Origin: Rhodocyclaceae bacterium
Lineage (GTDB): Bacteria; Pseudomonadota; Gammaproteobacteria; Burkholderiales; Rhodocyclaceae
Assembly (NCBI GenBank): GCA_004379165.1
Contig: NKXK01000029.1
Span: 124,001-188,000, forward strand
DNA length: 64,000 nucleotides
Direction of reading: 5' to 3'
Below the pieces are notes generated by a model. The model ran no database searches and was not told the origin of the DNA. It saw only the letters and a list, made by a program, of their open reading frames with translations. Positions 27,638-35,432 of this stretch are shown piece by piece (the first letter of the stretch is position 1; the number at the start of each line of letters is the position of its first letter). A program made the position numbers and the translations under genes.

Positions 27638-28009
27638 GTGACGACAGCACTGATACTTTTCGCCCATGGCGCCCGCGACCCGGAATGGGCCAACCCGATG
27701 CGTGCCGTGCAGGCTCGGGTGGCCGAACAGGCCGGGGCGGTTGATGTCCGCCTGGCCTTTCTCGAATTCATGAGTCCGACACTGGGCGAGGCGGTCAGCG
27801 AACTGGTATCGGGCGGTGCCGACCGCATCGTTATCCTGCCGATGTTCATCGCCCGCGGCGGCCACCTCAAGCACGAGCTGCCGGAAATGATCGGCCAGTT
27901 GCGGCTGGCCTACCCCGAAATCGACTTCTCGCTGGCGCCGGTGATCGGCGAGCAGGAACGGGTCATTCAGGCGATGGCCGACAGCGCCCGGGAAATCACC
28001 GGTCTCTAA
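27638..28009 (+). CDS. CbiX/SirB-type sirohydrochlorin chelatase, short form
   Basis: A 123-residue protein with a GTG start (27638): TTALILFAHGARDPEWANPM, with the catalytic His in AHGARD and the second His in ARGGHLKHELPEM. This is the short (half-length) CbiX fold that inserts Fe2+ or Co2+ into sirohydrochlorin. NirB needs sirohaem, so ferrochelation for nitrite reductase is a reasonable role; cobalt insertion for B12 is the alternative. It is followed by nasT after 32 nt. Confidence 0.87.
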   Translation: MTTALILFAHGARDPEWANPMRAVQARVAEQAGAVDVRLAFLEFMSPTLGEAVSELVSGGADRIVILPMFIARGGHLKHELPEMIGQLRLAYPEIDFSLAPVIGEQERVIQAMADSAREITGL

Positions 28010-28041
28010 GCAGCTGGCCTGCTAATTGCTGTGTAGGCAGC

Positions 28042-28617
28042 ATGCTTACCGTACTAGTTATCGATGAATCCCGTTCCCGTGCCGGCGAAATCTGCGCCGG
28101 ACTGGCGCTTGCGGGCTACCAGGTCGCCGCAATTCTGGCCGGCGCAGACAATCTCACCGCTGAAGTGGAGAAGCTTCAGCCCGATGTGATCCTGATCGAC
28201 AGCGACAGCCCGAGCCGCGACACGCTGGAAAATCTGGCGACCATGCACAAGGACATGCCCCGCCCGGTGGTGATGTTCACGCACGACGATGGTCAGGAAG
28301 TGATCCGCGATGCCGTGAAAGCGGGTGTTTCGGCCTATATCGTCGATGGTCTGGACCCAAAACGGATCAAGCCCATCGTTGAAGTGGCACGTGCCCGCTT
28401 TGAAGATACGCAGGCGCTGCGTCGCGAACTCGACGAGGTTTCGCGCAAGCTGTCGGATCGCAAGCTGGTCGACCAGGCCAAGGGCGTGTTGATGAAGGCG
28501 CGCGGTCTGGACGAGGATGCGGCTTATCACGCCCTGCGCAAGCTGGCGATGGAACGCGGCCAGACCATGGCCAAGGTGGCGCGCGACGTCATCGATATGG
28601 CCCGCGTGCTGCTCTAA
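28042..28617 (+). CDS. nasT: ANTAR-domain nitrate-responsive antiterminator
   Basis: A 191-residue regulator. The receiver-like domain (residues about 1-120) has VLVIDES with one acid replaced, and LIDSDSP at the phospho-acceptor position. After a helical linker, the ANTAR domain (about 130-191) carries KLVDQAKGVLMKARGLDEDAAYHALRKLAMERGQTMAKVARDVIDMARVLL. NasT-type proteins bind double-hexaloop leader RNAs and prevent termination when released from NasS by nitrate/nitrite. Three leaders with matching hairpins lie in this window. No nasS gene is adjacent; the NrtA at 28914 has a Tat signal and is not a NasS. Confidence 0.92.
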   Translation: MLTVLVIDESRSRAGEICAGLALAGYQVAAILAGADNLTAEVEKLQPDVILIDSDSPSRDTLENLATMHKDMPRPVVMFTHDDGQEVIRDAVKAGVSAYIVDGLDPKRIKPIVEVARARFEDTQALRRELDEVSRKLSDRKLVDQAKGVLMKARGLDEDAAYHALRKLAMERGQTMAKVARDVIDMARVLL

Positions 28618-28640
28618 AGCTGTGCGGTTGGGCGGAATGT

Positions 28641-28657
28641 TGCACTGCAATAGTGCA
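28641..28657 (+). promoter_or_regulatory. NtrC-binding dyad upstream of nrtA
   Basis: TGCACTGCAATAGTGCA is a perfect 5-7-5 inverted repeat matching TGCACN7GTGCA. It lies 91 bp upstream of the -24 element. Confidence 0.65.
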
Positions 28658-28747
28658 TGCCGCAGGCAGCGGACCTCGCTGAAACAGGCTATCCAAGTAA
28701 TTGAAAAATAAGTAGTTATAAAGAATTAGTTCCAAATAACTACCCCT

Positions 28748-28761
28748 GGCACGGCCATTGC
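28748..28761 (+). promoter_or_regulatory. Sigma-54 promoter of nrtABC
   Basis: CTGGCAC-GGCCA-TTGCA is a perfect -24/-12 element. The predicted start near 28773 is 5 nt before the first leader hairpin. Confidence 0.85.
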
Positions 28762-28777
28762 AACAGTCCTTTCAAAC

Positions 28778-28820
28778 GCCCGGTCAATGGCGACCGGGCA
28801 GCGCAAAACGCAAGTGAGCG
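28778..28820 (+). promoter_or_regulatory. ANTAR-target RNA in the nrtA leader
   Basis: P1 (28778-28799) is an 8-bp perfect stem GCCCGGTC / GACCGGGC with hexaloop AATGGC (A1, G4). The second hairpin is weaker: CGC-AAGTGA-GCG at 28809-28820, whose loop does not carry G at position 4. Confidence 0.65.
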
Positions 28821-28830
28821 CACAGGACAA

Positions 28831-28887
28831 GGGCGTCCATCCCAGCTGCCAAACGGCGGCCAGGATGAGACGCCCGTTTTGTTTTTT
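28831..28887 (+). terminator. Leader terminator before nrtA
   Basis: GGGCGTC-CATCC pairs with GGATG-A-GACGCCC (one bulged A) around an inner GCTGCC / GGCGGC stem. GTTTTGTTTTTT follows. A strong intrinsic terminator 27 nt before the nrtA ATG, as in antitermination leaders. Confidence 0.8.
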
Positions 28888-28913
28888 CGATTCGTGTAAT
28901 CAAGGAGCAAGCA

Positions 28914-30191
28914 ATGGAAGACAAAAAACTGGTTTCGCCGGCCACCGTCGAAAGCAAGCCGTCTTTTTCACGTCGTGATTTCGTTTCAGCCGCTTTGGGA
29001 GCTTCACTGATGAGCATGGTCCCCCCTGGCGTCCGCAGTGCTGCCTGGGCAGCCGGCTCCGATGCCCCCGAGAAAAAGGAAGTCAAGATTGGCTTCATTC
29101 CCCTGACTGATTGCGCCTCCGTCGTGATGGCCTCGGTGATGAAATTTGATGAGAAGTACGGCGTCAAGATCATCCCGACCAAGGAAGCCTCCTGGGCGGC
29201 CGTCCGCGACAAGCTGGTCAACGGCGAGATCGATGCAGCGCACGTCCTGTATGGCCTGATCTACGGCGTGCAGATGGGCATCGGCGGTCCGAAGAAGGAC
29301 ATGAACGTGCTGATGAGCCTGAACAACAACGGCCAGGCGATCACCCTGTCCAATCAGCTCAAGGACAAGGGCGCGACCGATGGCGCCAGCCTGGCCAAGC
29401 TCGTGGCCAAGAAGGAGAAGGAATACACCTTCGCTCAGACCTTCCCGACCGGCACCCACGCCATGTGGCTCTACTACTGGCTGGCGGCGCAGGGCATCAA
29501 CCCGATGAAGGACGTCAAGACCATTACCGTGCCACCCCCGCAGATGGTTGCCAACATGCGTGTCGGCAACATGGACGGCTTCTGCGTTGGCGAGCCGTGG
29601 AACAACCGCGCGATCATGGACAACATCGGCTTTACGGCCGTGACCACGCAGGACATCTGGACCGATCATCCGGAGAAGGTGCTTGGTACCAGCGCCGAGT
29701 GGGTACAGAAAAACCCGAACACGGCCCGTGCCGTGGTCGCCGCCATCCTTGAAGCCGGCAAGTGGATCGACGCCTCGCTGGCCAACAAGCAGAAGACCGC
29801 TGAAACCATCGCCCAGAAGGCTTACGTCAATACCGACACCGAGGTCATCGTCGCCCGCATGCTCGGCCGTTACCAGAATGGCCTCGGCAAGAGCTGGGAC
29901 GACAAGAACCACATGAAGTTCTTCAACGACGGTGCGGTGAATTTCCCGTACCTCTCGGACGGCATGTGGTTCATGACCCAGCACAAGCGTTGGGGCCTGC
30001 TCAAGGATCACCCGAACTATCTGGAAGTGGCGAAGAAGGTCAATCGTATCGACATCTACAAGCAGGGTGCCACCGCCGCCGGCGTCGCGCTGCCGAAGAG
30101 CGAGATGCGCACGACCAAGATGATCGACGGCGTGGTCTGGGATGGCAAGGACCCGGCCAAGTACGCCGACGGCTTCAAAGTGAAGGCCTGA
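28914..30191 (+). CDS. nrtA: Nitrate ABC transporter substrate-binding protein
   Basis: A 425-residue exported binding protein with a Tat-type signal (SRRDFVSAALGASLM, residues about 19-33). The mature protein follows the NrtA/SsuA-like pattern: KIGFIPLTDCASVVMASVM, then the nitrate-family segments GLIYGVQMGIGGPKKDMNVLMSLNNNGQAITLSNQL and FPTGTHAMWLYYWLAAQGINP. TVPPPQMVANMRVGNMDGFCVGEPWNNRA matches the nitrate/bicarbonate binding family. The ATG has AAGGAG 7 nt upstream. First gene of nrtABC. Confidence 0.95.
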   Translation: MEDKKLVSPATVESKPSFSRRDFVSAALGASLMSMVPPGVRSAAWAAGSDAPEKKEVKIGFIPLTDCASVVMASVMKFDEKYGVKIIPTKEASWAAVRDKLVNGEIDAAHVLYGLIYGVQMGIGGPKKDMNVLMSLNNNGQAITLSNQLKDKGATDGASLAKLVAKKEKEYTFAQTFPTGTHAMWLYYWLAAQGINPMKDVKTITVPPPQMVANMRVGNMDGFCVGEPWNNRAIMDNIGFTAVTTQDIWTDHPEKVLGTSAEWVQKNPNTARAVVAAILEAGKWIDASLANKQKTAETIAQKAYVNTDTEVIVARMLGRYQNGLGKSWDDKNHMKFFNDGAVNFPYLSDGMWFMTQHKRWGLLKDHPNYLEVAKKVNRIDIYKQGATAAGVALPKSEMRTTKMIDGVVWDGKDPAKYADGFKVKA

Positions 30192-30248
30192 TAACCCGCG
30201 AGGTCATTCCCACTTGGGTGGGAATGAGCAGTCGCCAAGGAGAATCCC

Positions 30249-31181
30249 ATGAGCACACTGACGATGAACGGTGAATTTTCGGCAGAAAAGCCGGTTGACC
30301 GTGAGAAAACAAGCAAACCGGCCGCAACCCCCGTTGCCGAGCCCGTCAAGGAAACGAAAATGACCTCTGTCGCCACCCCCGCCGCTGCCGGTACGCCGTT
30401 CAGCGAAAAGCTTGCCGGCTTCGGCCGGGCCATCCTGCCGCCGGTCCTCGGCATGTTGCTCCTGATCGGCATCTGGCACGTCGCCACCCACAAGGGCGGA
30501 AGCATTCCCGGGCCGGCCCAGGTCTGGAACGCTGCGGTCGTGCTGTTCTCCGATCCGTTCTACAGCAACGGGCCGAACGACCAGGGCATCGGCTGGAACG
30601 TCCTGTCTTCGCTGCAGCGCGTCGGTATCGGCTTCGGCTTTGCCGCGCTGGTCGGTATTCCGCTCGGCTTCATCCTCGGCCGCTTCACCTTCCTGTCGTC
30701 GATGGTCAATCCGATCATCAGCCTGCTGCGTCCGGTCTCGCCGCTGGCCTGGCTGCCGATCGGCCTGCTGGTCTTCAAGAAGGCCGACCCGGCCGCGACC
30801 TACACCATCTTCATCTGCTCGATCTGGCCGATGATCATGAACACCGCCCAGGGCGTACAGCGCGTACCGCAGGACTACCTCAACGTCGCCCGCGTGCTGG
30901 CGTTGTCGGAATGGAAGATCGTTACCAAGATCCTCTTCCCGGCCGTGCTGCCCTACATGCTGACGGGTATCCGCCTGTCCATCGGTACCGCCTGGCTGGT
31001 CATCGTCGCCGCAGAAATGCTCACTGGCGGCGTCGGCATCGGCTTCTGGGTGTGGGATGAGTGGAACAACCTGAAGGTCGAGCACATCATCATCGCCATC
31101 TTCGTCATCGGCATCGTCGGCCTGATCCTCGAGCAGATGCTGATCCTGCTGGCCAAGAAACTGACCAAAGAATCGTCGTAA
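30249..31181 (+). CDS. nrtB: Nitrate ABC transporter permease
   Basis: A 310-residue inner-membrane permease. A long polar N-terminus (about 55 residues) precedes six helices. The BPD-type EAA loop is visible as VPQDYLNVARVLALSEWKIVTKILFPAVLPYMLTGIRLSIG. LRPVSPLAWLPIGLLVFKKADPAATYTIFICSIWPMIMNTAQGVQ is characteristic of the nitrate/sulfonate/taurine permeases. AAGGAG precedes the ATG at 30249; a later ATG at 30360 is less likely. The gap to nrtA is 57 nt and to nrtC 12 nt. Confidence 0.94.
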   Translation: MSTLTMNGEFSAEKPVDREKTSKPAATPVAEPVKETKMTSVATPAAAGTPFSEKLAGFGRAILPPVLGMLLLIGIWHVATHKGGSIPGPAQVWNAAVVLFSDPFYSNGPNDQGIGWNVLSSLQRVGIGFGFAALVGIPLGFILGRFTFLSSMVNPIISLLRPVSPLAWLPIGLLVFKKADPAATYTIFICSIWPMIMNTAQGVQRVPQDYLNVARVLALSEWKIVTKILFPAVLPYMLTGIRLSIGTAWLVIVAAEMLTGGVGIGFWVWDEWNNLKVEHIIIAIFVIGIVGLILEQMLILLAKKLTKESS

Positions 31182-31193
31182 GGAGCCCACATC

Positions 31194-31994
31194 ATGGAAA
31201 AGTTCGTACAGATCGAGCGTGTCGGCCAGACCTTCGACACCAAGAAAGGCAAGTTCGTCGCCCTGCGCGACATCAATCTCAACATCGCCAAAGGTGAATT
31301 CATCGCGCTGATCGGCCACTCCGGTTGCGGCAAATCGACGCTGCTTAACCTGATTGCCGGCCTGACCAAACCGACCGACGGTGTGCTGCTGCTGGAAGGC
31401 CGCGAAATCGCCGGCCCCGGCCCGGAGCGGGCGGTGGTCTTCCAGAACCACAGCCTGCTGCCCTGGCTGACCTGCTTCGAAAACATCTACCTCGCTGTCG
31501 AGCGCGTATTCGGCAGCAAGGAAGGCAAGCCGAAGCTCAAGGCCCGCACCCAGGCCGCCATCGAGCTGGTCGGTCTGGCGCATGCGGCACATAAATATCC
31601 GCACGAAATCTCTGGCGGCATGAAGCAGCGTGTCGGCATCGCCCGCGCTCTGTCGATGGAACCGAAGGTGCTGCTGATGGACGAGCCTTTCGGTGCGCTG
31701 GATGCGCTGACCCGCGCCAAGCTGCAGGACGAGCTGATGAAGATCTGCGAGAAGACCAAGGCCACCGTCGTCATGGTCACGCACGATGTCGACGAGGCGG
31801 TGTTGCTCTCCGACCGGATCGTGATGATGACCAACGGTCCGGCCGCGACCATCGGCGAAGTGCTGCACGTCGATCTGCCACGGCCGCGTGAGCGTCTGAC
31901 CATGGCGCATGACCCGGCCTATATCGACTACCGTGCCGCGGTCATCGAGTTCCTCTACGAAAAACAGGTCCACGTCGAAAAAGAAGCGGCCTGA
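31194..31994 (+). CDS. nrtC: Nitrate ABC transporter ATP-binding protein
   Basis: A 266-residue ATPase: Walker A GHSGCGKST near residues 39-47, Q-loop VVFQNHSLLPWLT, signature ISGGMKQRVGIARAL, Walker B VLLMDEPFGALD, and H-loop VTHDVDEAVLLSDRIVMMTNGP. It is a single ATPase without the C-terminal NrtA-like regulatory domain of cyanobacterial NrtC, so it is closer to NrtD/NasD. AAGGAG is placed 8 nt before the ATG. It closes the nrtABC operon; the IS110-type element begins about 80 nt downstream. Confidence 0.94.
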   Translation: MEKFVQIERVGQTFDTKKGKFVALRDINLNIAKGEFIALIGHSGCGKSTLLNLIAGLTKPTDGVLLLEGREIAGPGPERAVVFQNHSLLPWLTCFENIYLAVERVFGSKEGKPKLKARTQAAIELVGLAHAAHKYPHEISGGMKQRVGIARALSMEPKVLLMDEPFGALDALTRAKLQDELMKICEKTKATVVMVTHDVDEAVLLSDRIVMMTNGPAATIGEVLHVDLPRPRERLTMAHDPAYIDYRAAVIEFLYEKQVHVEKEAA

Positions 31995-32042
31995 CCGGGT
32001 TTTACTTCCATCGTCGCTGCGCTCTCTCCATAGCGACTTTTT

Positions 32043-32064
32043 GCCCGCCGGTTCGCCGGTGGGC
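32043..32064. other. UUCG-capped hairpin left of the IS element
   Basis: GCCCGCCGG-TTCG-CCGGTGGGC, a 9-position stem with one mismatch pair, 80 nt after nrtC. No T tract follows on either strand. IS1111-type elements often insert next to such structures. Confidence 0.5.
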
Positions 32065-32085
32065 ATTAATGAGATGGTCAGCCCG

Positions 32086-32120
32086 ATCCCCGCCAGCGGT
32101 AAGCTGAGCGGGGATTTTTC
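32086..32120 (+). terminator. Intrinsic terminator at the left end of the IS element
   Basis: ATCCCCGC / GCGGGGAT, an 8-bp perfect stem with a 14-nt loop and TTTTTCC. It would block read-through from the nrt operon into the transposase. Confidence 0.7.
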
Positions 32121-32139
32121 CTTTCTGGAGGCCATCACC

Positions 32140-33171
32140 ATGAACGCAGTGAAGCTTGTTGGCATTGATCTTGGGAAGCACTGCTTCCACCTGCACGGCC
32201 AGGATGCCTCAGGCCGTATGGTCTTTCGTAAGAAGCTGTCGCGTAGCCAGATGCTGACGACGCTGGCGAATACGCCAGCCTGCCGCATCGTCATGGAAGC
32301 CTGCGCTGGTGCTCACTGGATTGCTCGACGATTAACAGCGATGGGACATGAGGCCAAGCTGATCTCACCGCAGTTCGTGAAGCCTTTCGTTCAGGGTAAC
32401 AAGAACGACTTTGCCGATGCGCAAGCCATCTGCGAAGCGGCAAGCCGGCCGAGCATGCGCTTCGTGAGCCCACGCAACGAAAGCCAGCAGACCATCTCGG
32501 CCACGCATCGTGTGCGCGAAGGCTTGGTCAGGGATCGGACTGCAACGATCAACCAGATTCACGCCTTCTTGCTCGAGTTCGGCATCAGCCTGCCCAAAGG
32601 GCCGGCGATCATAAAGCACCTGCCGGCCTTGCTGGCTGAGCGCGAAGCTGAACTGCCTCCGCGCCTGATCACCCTGATCGAGCGTCTGCGGGCGCATGTC
32701 AAATATCTGGATGAGCAGATCAAGTCAGTCGAACGGGAATTGACGCAGCAACTGGCAGAAGACGAACGTAGCCAGCGTCTGCTGGAGATTCCCGGCGTCG
32801 GGCCGATCACCGCCAGCGTGCTGGCGGTTGAACTGGGCGATGCCCATCAGTTTGCCGATGCCCGGCAATTTGCCGCCTCGATTGGCCTAGTTCCCCGCCA
32901 ATACAGCACCGGCGGCAAACCAACCTTGCTCGGTATCAGCAAACGCGGCGACAAAAACCTGCGACGACTGCTGGTGCAAGGCGCACGGGCCATCATGCAG
33001 CGTATCCAGGATAGAACCGATGCCCTGGGGGAGTGGACACGGAACATGCTGTGCCGACGCCACTCGAATGTCGTCGCGTGTGCGCTGGCCAAAAAAATGG
33101 CGAGGATCGCTTGGGCCATCCTCGCCAAAGGAACGCACTATCAATCCCGTCCGGCAAGAGCGGCTGCCTGA
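32140..33171 (+). CDS. IS110/IS1111 family transposase
   Basis: A 343-residue DEDD-type transposase starting at ATG 32140 with GGAGG upstream. The N-terminal catalytic domain begins VKLVGIDLGKHCFHLHGQD (first Asp), has MEACAGAHW (Glu) and NKNDFADAQAICEAA (Asp residues). The C-terminal Transposase_20 domain has LLEIPGVGPITASVLAVEL, FAASIGLVPRQYSTGGK and KRGDKNLRRLLVQGARAI, with the Ser in the usual place. Length and all motifs are intact, so the element could be active. Confidence 0.94.
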   Translation: MNAVKLVGIDLGKHCFHLHGQDASGRMVFRKKLSRSQMLTTLANTPACRIVMEACAGAHWIARRLTAMGHEAKLISPQFVKPFVQGNKNDFADAQAICEAASRPSMRFVSPRNESQQTISATHRVREGLVRDRTATINQIHAFLLEFGISLPKGPAIIKHLPALLAEREAELPPRLITLIERLRAHVKYLDEQIKSVERELTQQLAEDERSQRLLEIPGVGPITASVLAVELGDAHQFADARQFAASIGLVPRQYSTGGKPTLLGISKRGDKNLRRLLVQGARAIMQRIQDRTDALGEWTRNMLCRRHSNVVACALAKKMARIAWAILAKGTHYQSRPARAAA

Positions 33172-33503
33172 CGGATCGCTTCATCACCTTTTAACCCACC
33201 TGGTTTTGCGACGGTAGATCACGGGATGAACTAAACGGCACAACGGCCTGGCAAAGAACCTGACAAATAAAACAGCAATCACATGCTGAGGCGTTTTTGA
33301 GGATTGCTAGGCGCGGCTCTCATCGTGGCGCGGGATATCAAACTCCCAACTCGACGCCGGATAGATTTGCGCAAGCCCAACTTAGCTCAGAACAATCTCC
33401 CTTGCAAAAATCGGGCTGACCATAGATTTTCTTTTGATCCAGATTCTTGCCATGGGCTACCGGCAGCGGCTAAGGTAAGTGCCCTGACTTTTGCGGTTTT
33501 TTC
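33172..33503. other. Non-coding right end of the IS and narX upstream region
   Basis: 33172-33423 is the IS right end. 33424-33503 is the native region before narX; I see no strong promoter there. The insertion may have moved the original regulatory region away from narX. Confidence 0.5.
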
Positions 33504-33517
33504 ATGTTCACCGTACC
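33488..33517 (-). repeat. Dispersed repeat, copy G (overlaps narX start)
   Basis: Minus strand reads GTACGGTGAACATGAAAAAA then CCGCAAAAG. It covers the narX ATG (33504). Confidence 0.55.
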
Positions 33518-35414
33518 CGGCAAACTTTCCGCCAAGATCCTGCGCATGCTGTTCGGCTTCTTCGCCGTGGCGGCGGTCGCCATCGGCCTGACGCTGATGC
33601 TGTCCTGGCAGCTGGAAGGGGTCGCGGCAGCGATCAATGATGCCGGCAGCCAGCGCATGCGCAGCTATATCCTGGCGCACCTGATGTCGCAGGAACTGGA
33701 CAAGCCGATAGTCAGCGAGCGCCTCGCTGAGGAGGTTGCTCGCTTCGACGACGTATTGGCCGATCTCGGCAACGGCGATCCGAAACGCCCGCTGTCACCA
33801 CCACGCAACCCGGAGGTCCGCGGCAGTCTGGATGCCGTCGCGGCGACCTGGGCCGAGCAGATGCGACCGCTGGTCCTGGCCTACCTGCAGACCGGGCCAG
33901 GTCAGCGCCACGACCTGCTGACGCGCTACGATGCGGCACTGGAGCCCTTCGTCAGTCGCATCAACGATCTGGTGCTGACGATGGAGGGCAGCTATGCCCG
34001 CGACACGACGCTGCTGCGGACGGTACAGGGCTTGCTGGTACTGATCGCGGTGATTGGCACCATCATCCTCGTCCGCTTTTTCTTCCAGTTGGTGATCCGG
34101 CCGGTGACACGCCTGCACGAAGGCCTGCGGCGGATGACGAGCCGAGAATTGTCTTATCGCCTGCCGGTGGAAACCGACGATGAACTGGGCGGGTTGGCAC
34201 GCGGCTTCAACCAGATGGGCGAGCAGCTGCAAGGGGTTTACAGCACGCTTGAGGAGCGCGTTGCTGCCGAGACGCGCAGTCTGGAGGAGCGCAATCACGA
34301 ATTGGCACTGCTCTACGAGATCACCGCTTTCTTCAGCGAGCCGATGCCCCTGGAGGCGCTGTGCGAGGGCTTTCTCGAGCGGGTGAAGCGCGCGCTTGGC
34401 GCCGATGCCGGGGCGGTGCGGTTGTACATGCCGGATTCGCACAAGCTCTATCTGGTGACGCATGAAGGCTTGTCCGAGGATTTTCTCAAGCGCGAGCGGG
34501 AGCTGAACTGCGGCGAATGTCTCTGCGGTGATGTCATCCAGAACGGCTATCCGGCCGTGTTCAACACGGTGAATCCACCACCGGGCATGAAGCTGGGGAG
34601 TTGCATCCGCGAGGGATTCGCCACCGCGACAGCTTTCAGCATCATGCACGGCAAGCACCGGCTGGGCGTTTATAACCTGTATTTCCTCAAGAGCCATCCG
34701 GTCTCGACGCAAGGCAAGCACCTGCTCGAAACGCTGGGGCAACACCTGGGCGTGGCGGTTGAAAACACCCGTTTCCGGGCCCGCGAAAAAGAGCTGGCGG
34801 TTTCGGAAGAGCGCAACCTTCTGGCCCAGGAACTGCATGATTCAATCGCCCAAGGTCTGGCCTTCCTGAATATTCAGGTGCAGATGCTGCAGGATTCGCT
34901 GCGCAAGGGCGAGGTGAGCGAGGCGCAGGAGGTTGCTGGCCAGTTGCGTGAAGGGGTTCAGGAGAGCTACGACGACGTGCGGGAGTTGCTGGTGCATTTC
35001 CGCACACGGGTCCATCAGTCCGATCTCGACACCGCCATTGGTGCCGCGCTCGAAAAGTTCGAGGGTCAGACCGGGATCGCAACGCGCTTCGAGGCGATTG
35101 GCAATGGTCTGCCGCTGGCAGCGACCGACGAAATCCAGATCATGCACATCGTCCAGGAGTCGCTGTCGAACATCCGCAAGCATGCAAAGGCGAGCGACGT
35201 CACCGTCACCGTCCGTCGCACCGGTGCCCAGACGCAGGTGAGCGTTTGCGACAACGGGGTCGGCTTCGATCTGGAAACCAATCCCAATGTCTTGTCAGAC
35301 CGCCACGTCGGCCTCAAGATCATGCGGGAACGGGCGCACCGCGTCGGCGCGGAGTGCCAGATAACATCACGGCCGGGCGGGGGCACGCAGGTGTCGCTGA
35401 CGCTGGCTGCTTAA
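33504..35414 (+). CDS. narX: NarX-type nitrate/nitrite sensor kinase
   Basis: A 636-residue membrane kinase. Helix 1 (about residues 15-35) is followed by DAGSQRMRSYILAH, matching the P-box of NarX/NarQ that binds nitrate between periplasmic helices. Helix 2 is near residue 175-195, then HAMP (RPVTRLHEGLRRMT), a GAF-like central module with a Cys cluster (LNCGECLCGDV), and a HisKA_3 domain with the phospho-acceptor in AQELHDSIAQGLAFL, ending in HATPase boxes (DNGVGFDL, GLKIMRERAHRVG). narL follows 18 nt later. The start overlaps a dispersed-repeat copy and no clear Shine-Dalgarno is seen. Confidence 0.9.
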   Translation: MFTVPGKLSAKILRMLFGFFAVAAVAIGLTLMLSWQLEGVAAAINDAGSQRMRSYILAHLMSQELDKPIVSERLAEEVARFDDVLADLGNGDPKRPLSPPRNPEVRGSLDAVAATWAEQMRPLVLAYLQTGPGQRHDLLTRYDAALEPFVSRINDLVLTMEGSYARDTTLLRTVQGLLVLIAVIGTIILVRFFFQLVIRPVTRLHEGLRRMTSRELSYRLPVETDDELGGLARGFNQMGEQLQGVYSTLEERVAAETRSLEERNHELALLYEITAFFSEPMPLEALCEGFLERVKRALGADAGAVRLYMPDSHKLYLVTHEGLSEDFLKRERELNCGECLCGDVIQNGYPAVFNTVNPPPGMKLGSCIREGFATATAFSIMHGKHRLGVYNLYFLKSHPVSTQGKHLLETLGQHLGVAVENTRFRAREKELAVSEERNLLAQELHDSIAQGLAFLNIQVQMLQDSLRKGEVSEAQEVAGQLREGVQESYDDVRELLVHFRTRVHQSDLDTAIGAALEKFEGQTGIATRFEAIGNGLPLAATDEIQIMHIVQESLSNIRKHAKASDVTVTVRRTGAQTQVSVCDNGVGFDLETNPNVLSDRHVGLKIMRERAHRVGAECQITSRPGGGTQVSLTLAA

Positions 35415-35432
35415 GCAAGGGAGACAGTCCGA

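Larger units (their letters stand above)
32074..33423 (+). mobile_element. IS110 family, IS1111-group insertion sequence
   Basis: The element is bounded by perfect 14-bp inverted repeats: ATGGTCAGCCCGAT at 32074-32087 and its reverse complement at 33410-33423. Subterminal inverted repeats of this size are diagnostic of the IS1111 group; true ends lie a few bp outside. Inside are an intrinsic terminator-like hairpin, one transposase and about 240 bp of non-coding right end. It separates nrtC from the narX gene. Confidence 0.85.

Noticed and set aside
28809-28820. Second nrtA leader hairpin as a canonical ANTAR P2
   Set aside because: The loop AAGTGA lacks G at position 4 and the stem is only 3 bp; kept as a weak variant only.
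32041-32066. UUCG-capped hairpin as the nrtC terminator
   Set aside because: No T tract follows on the plus strand; the T residues precede the stem.
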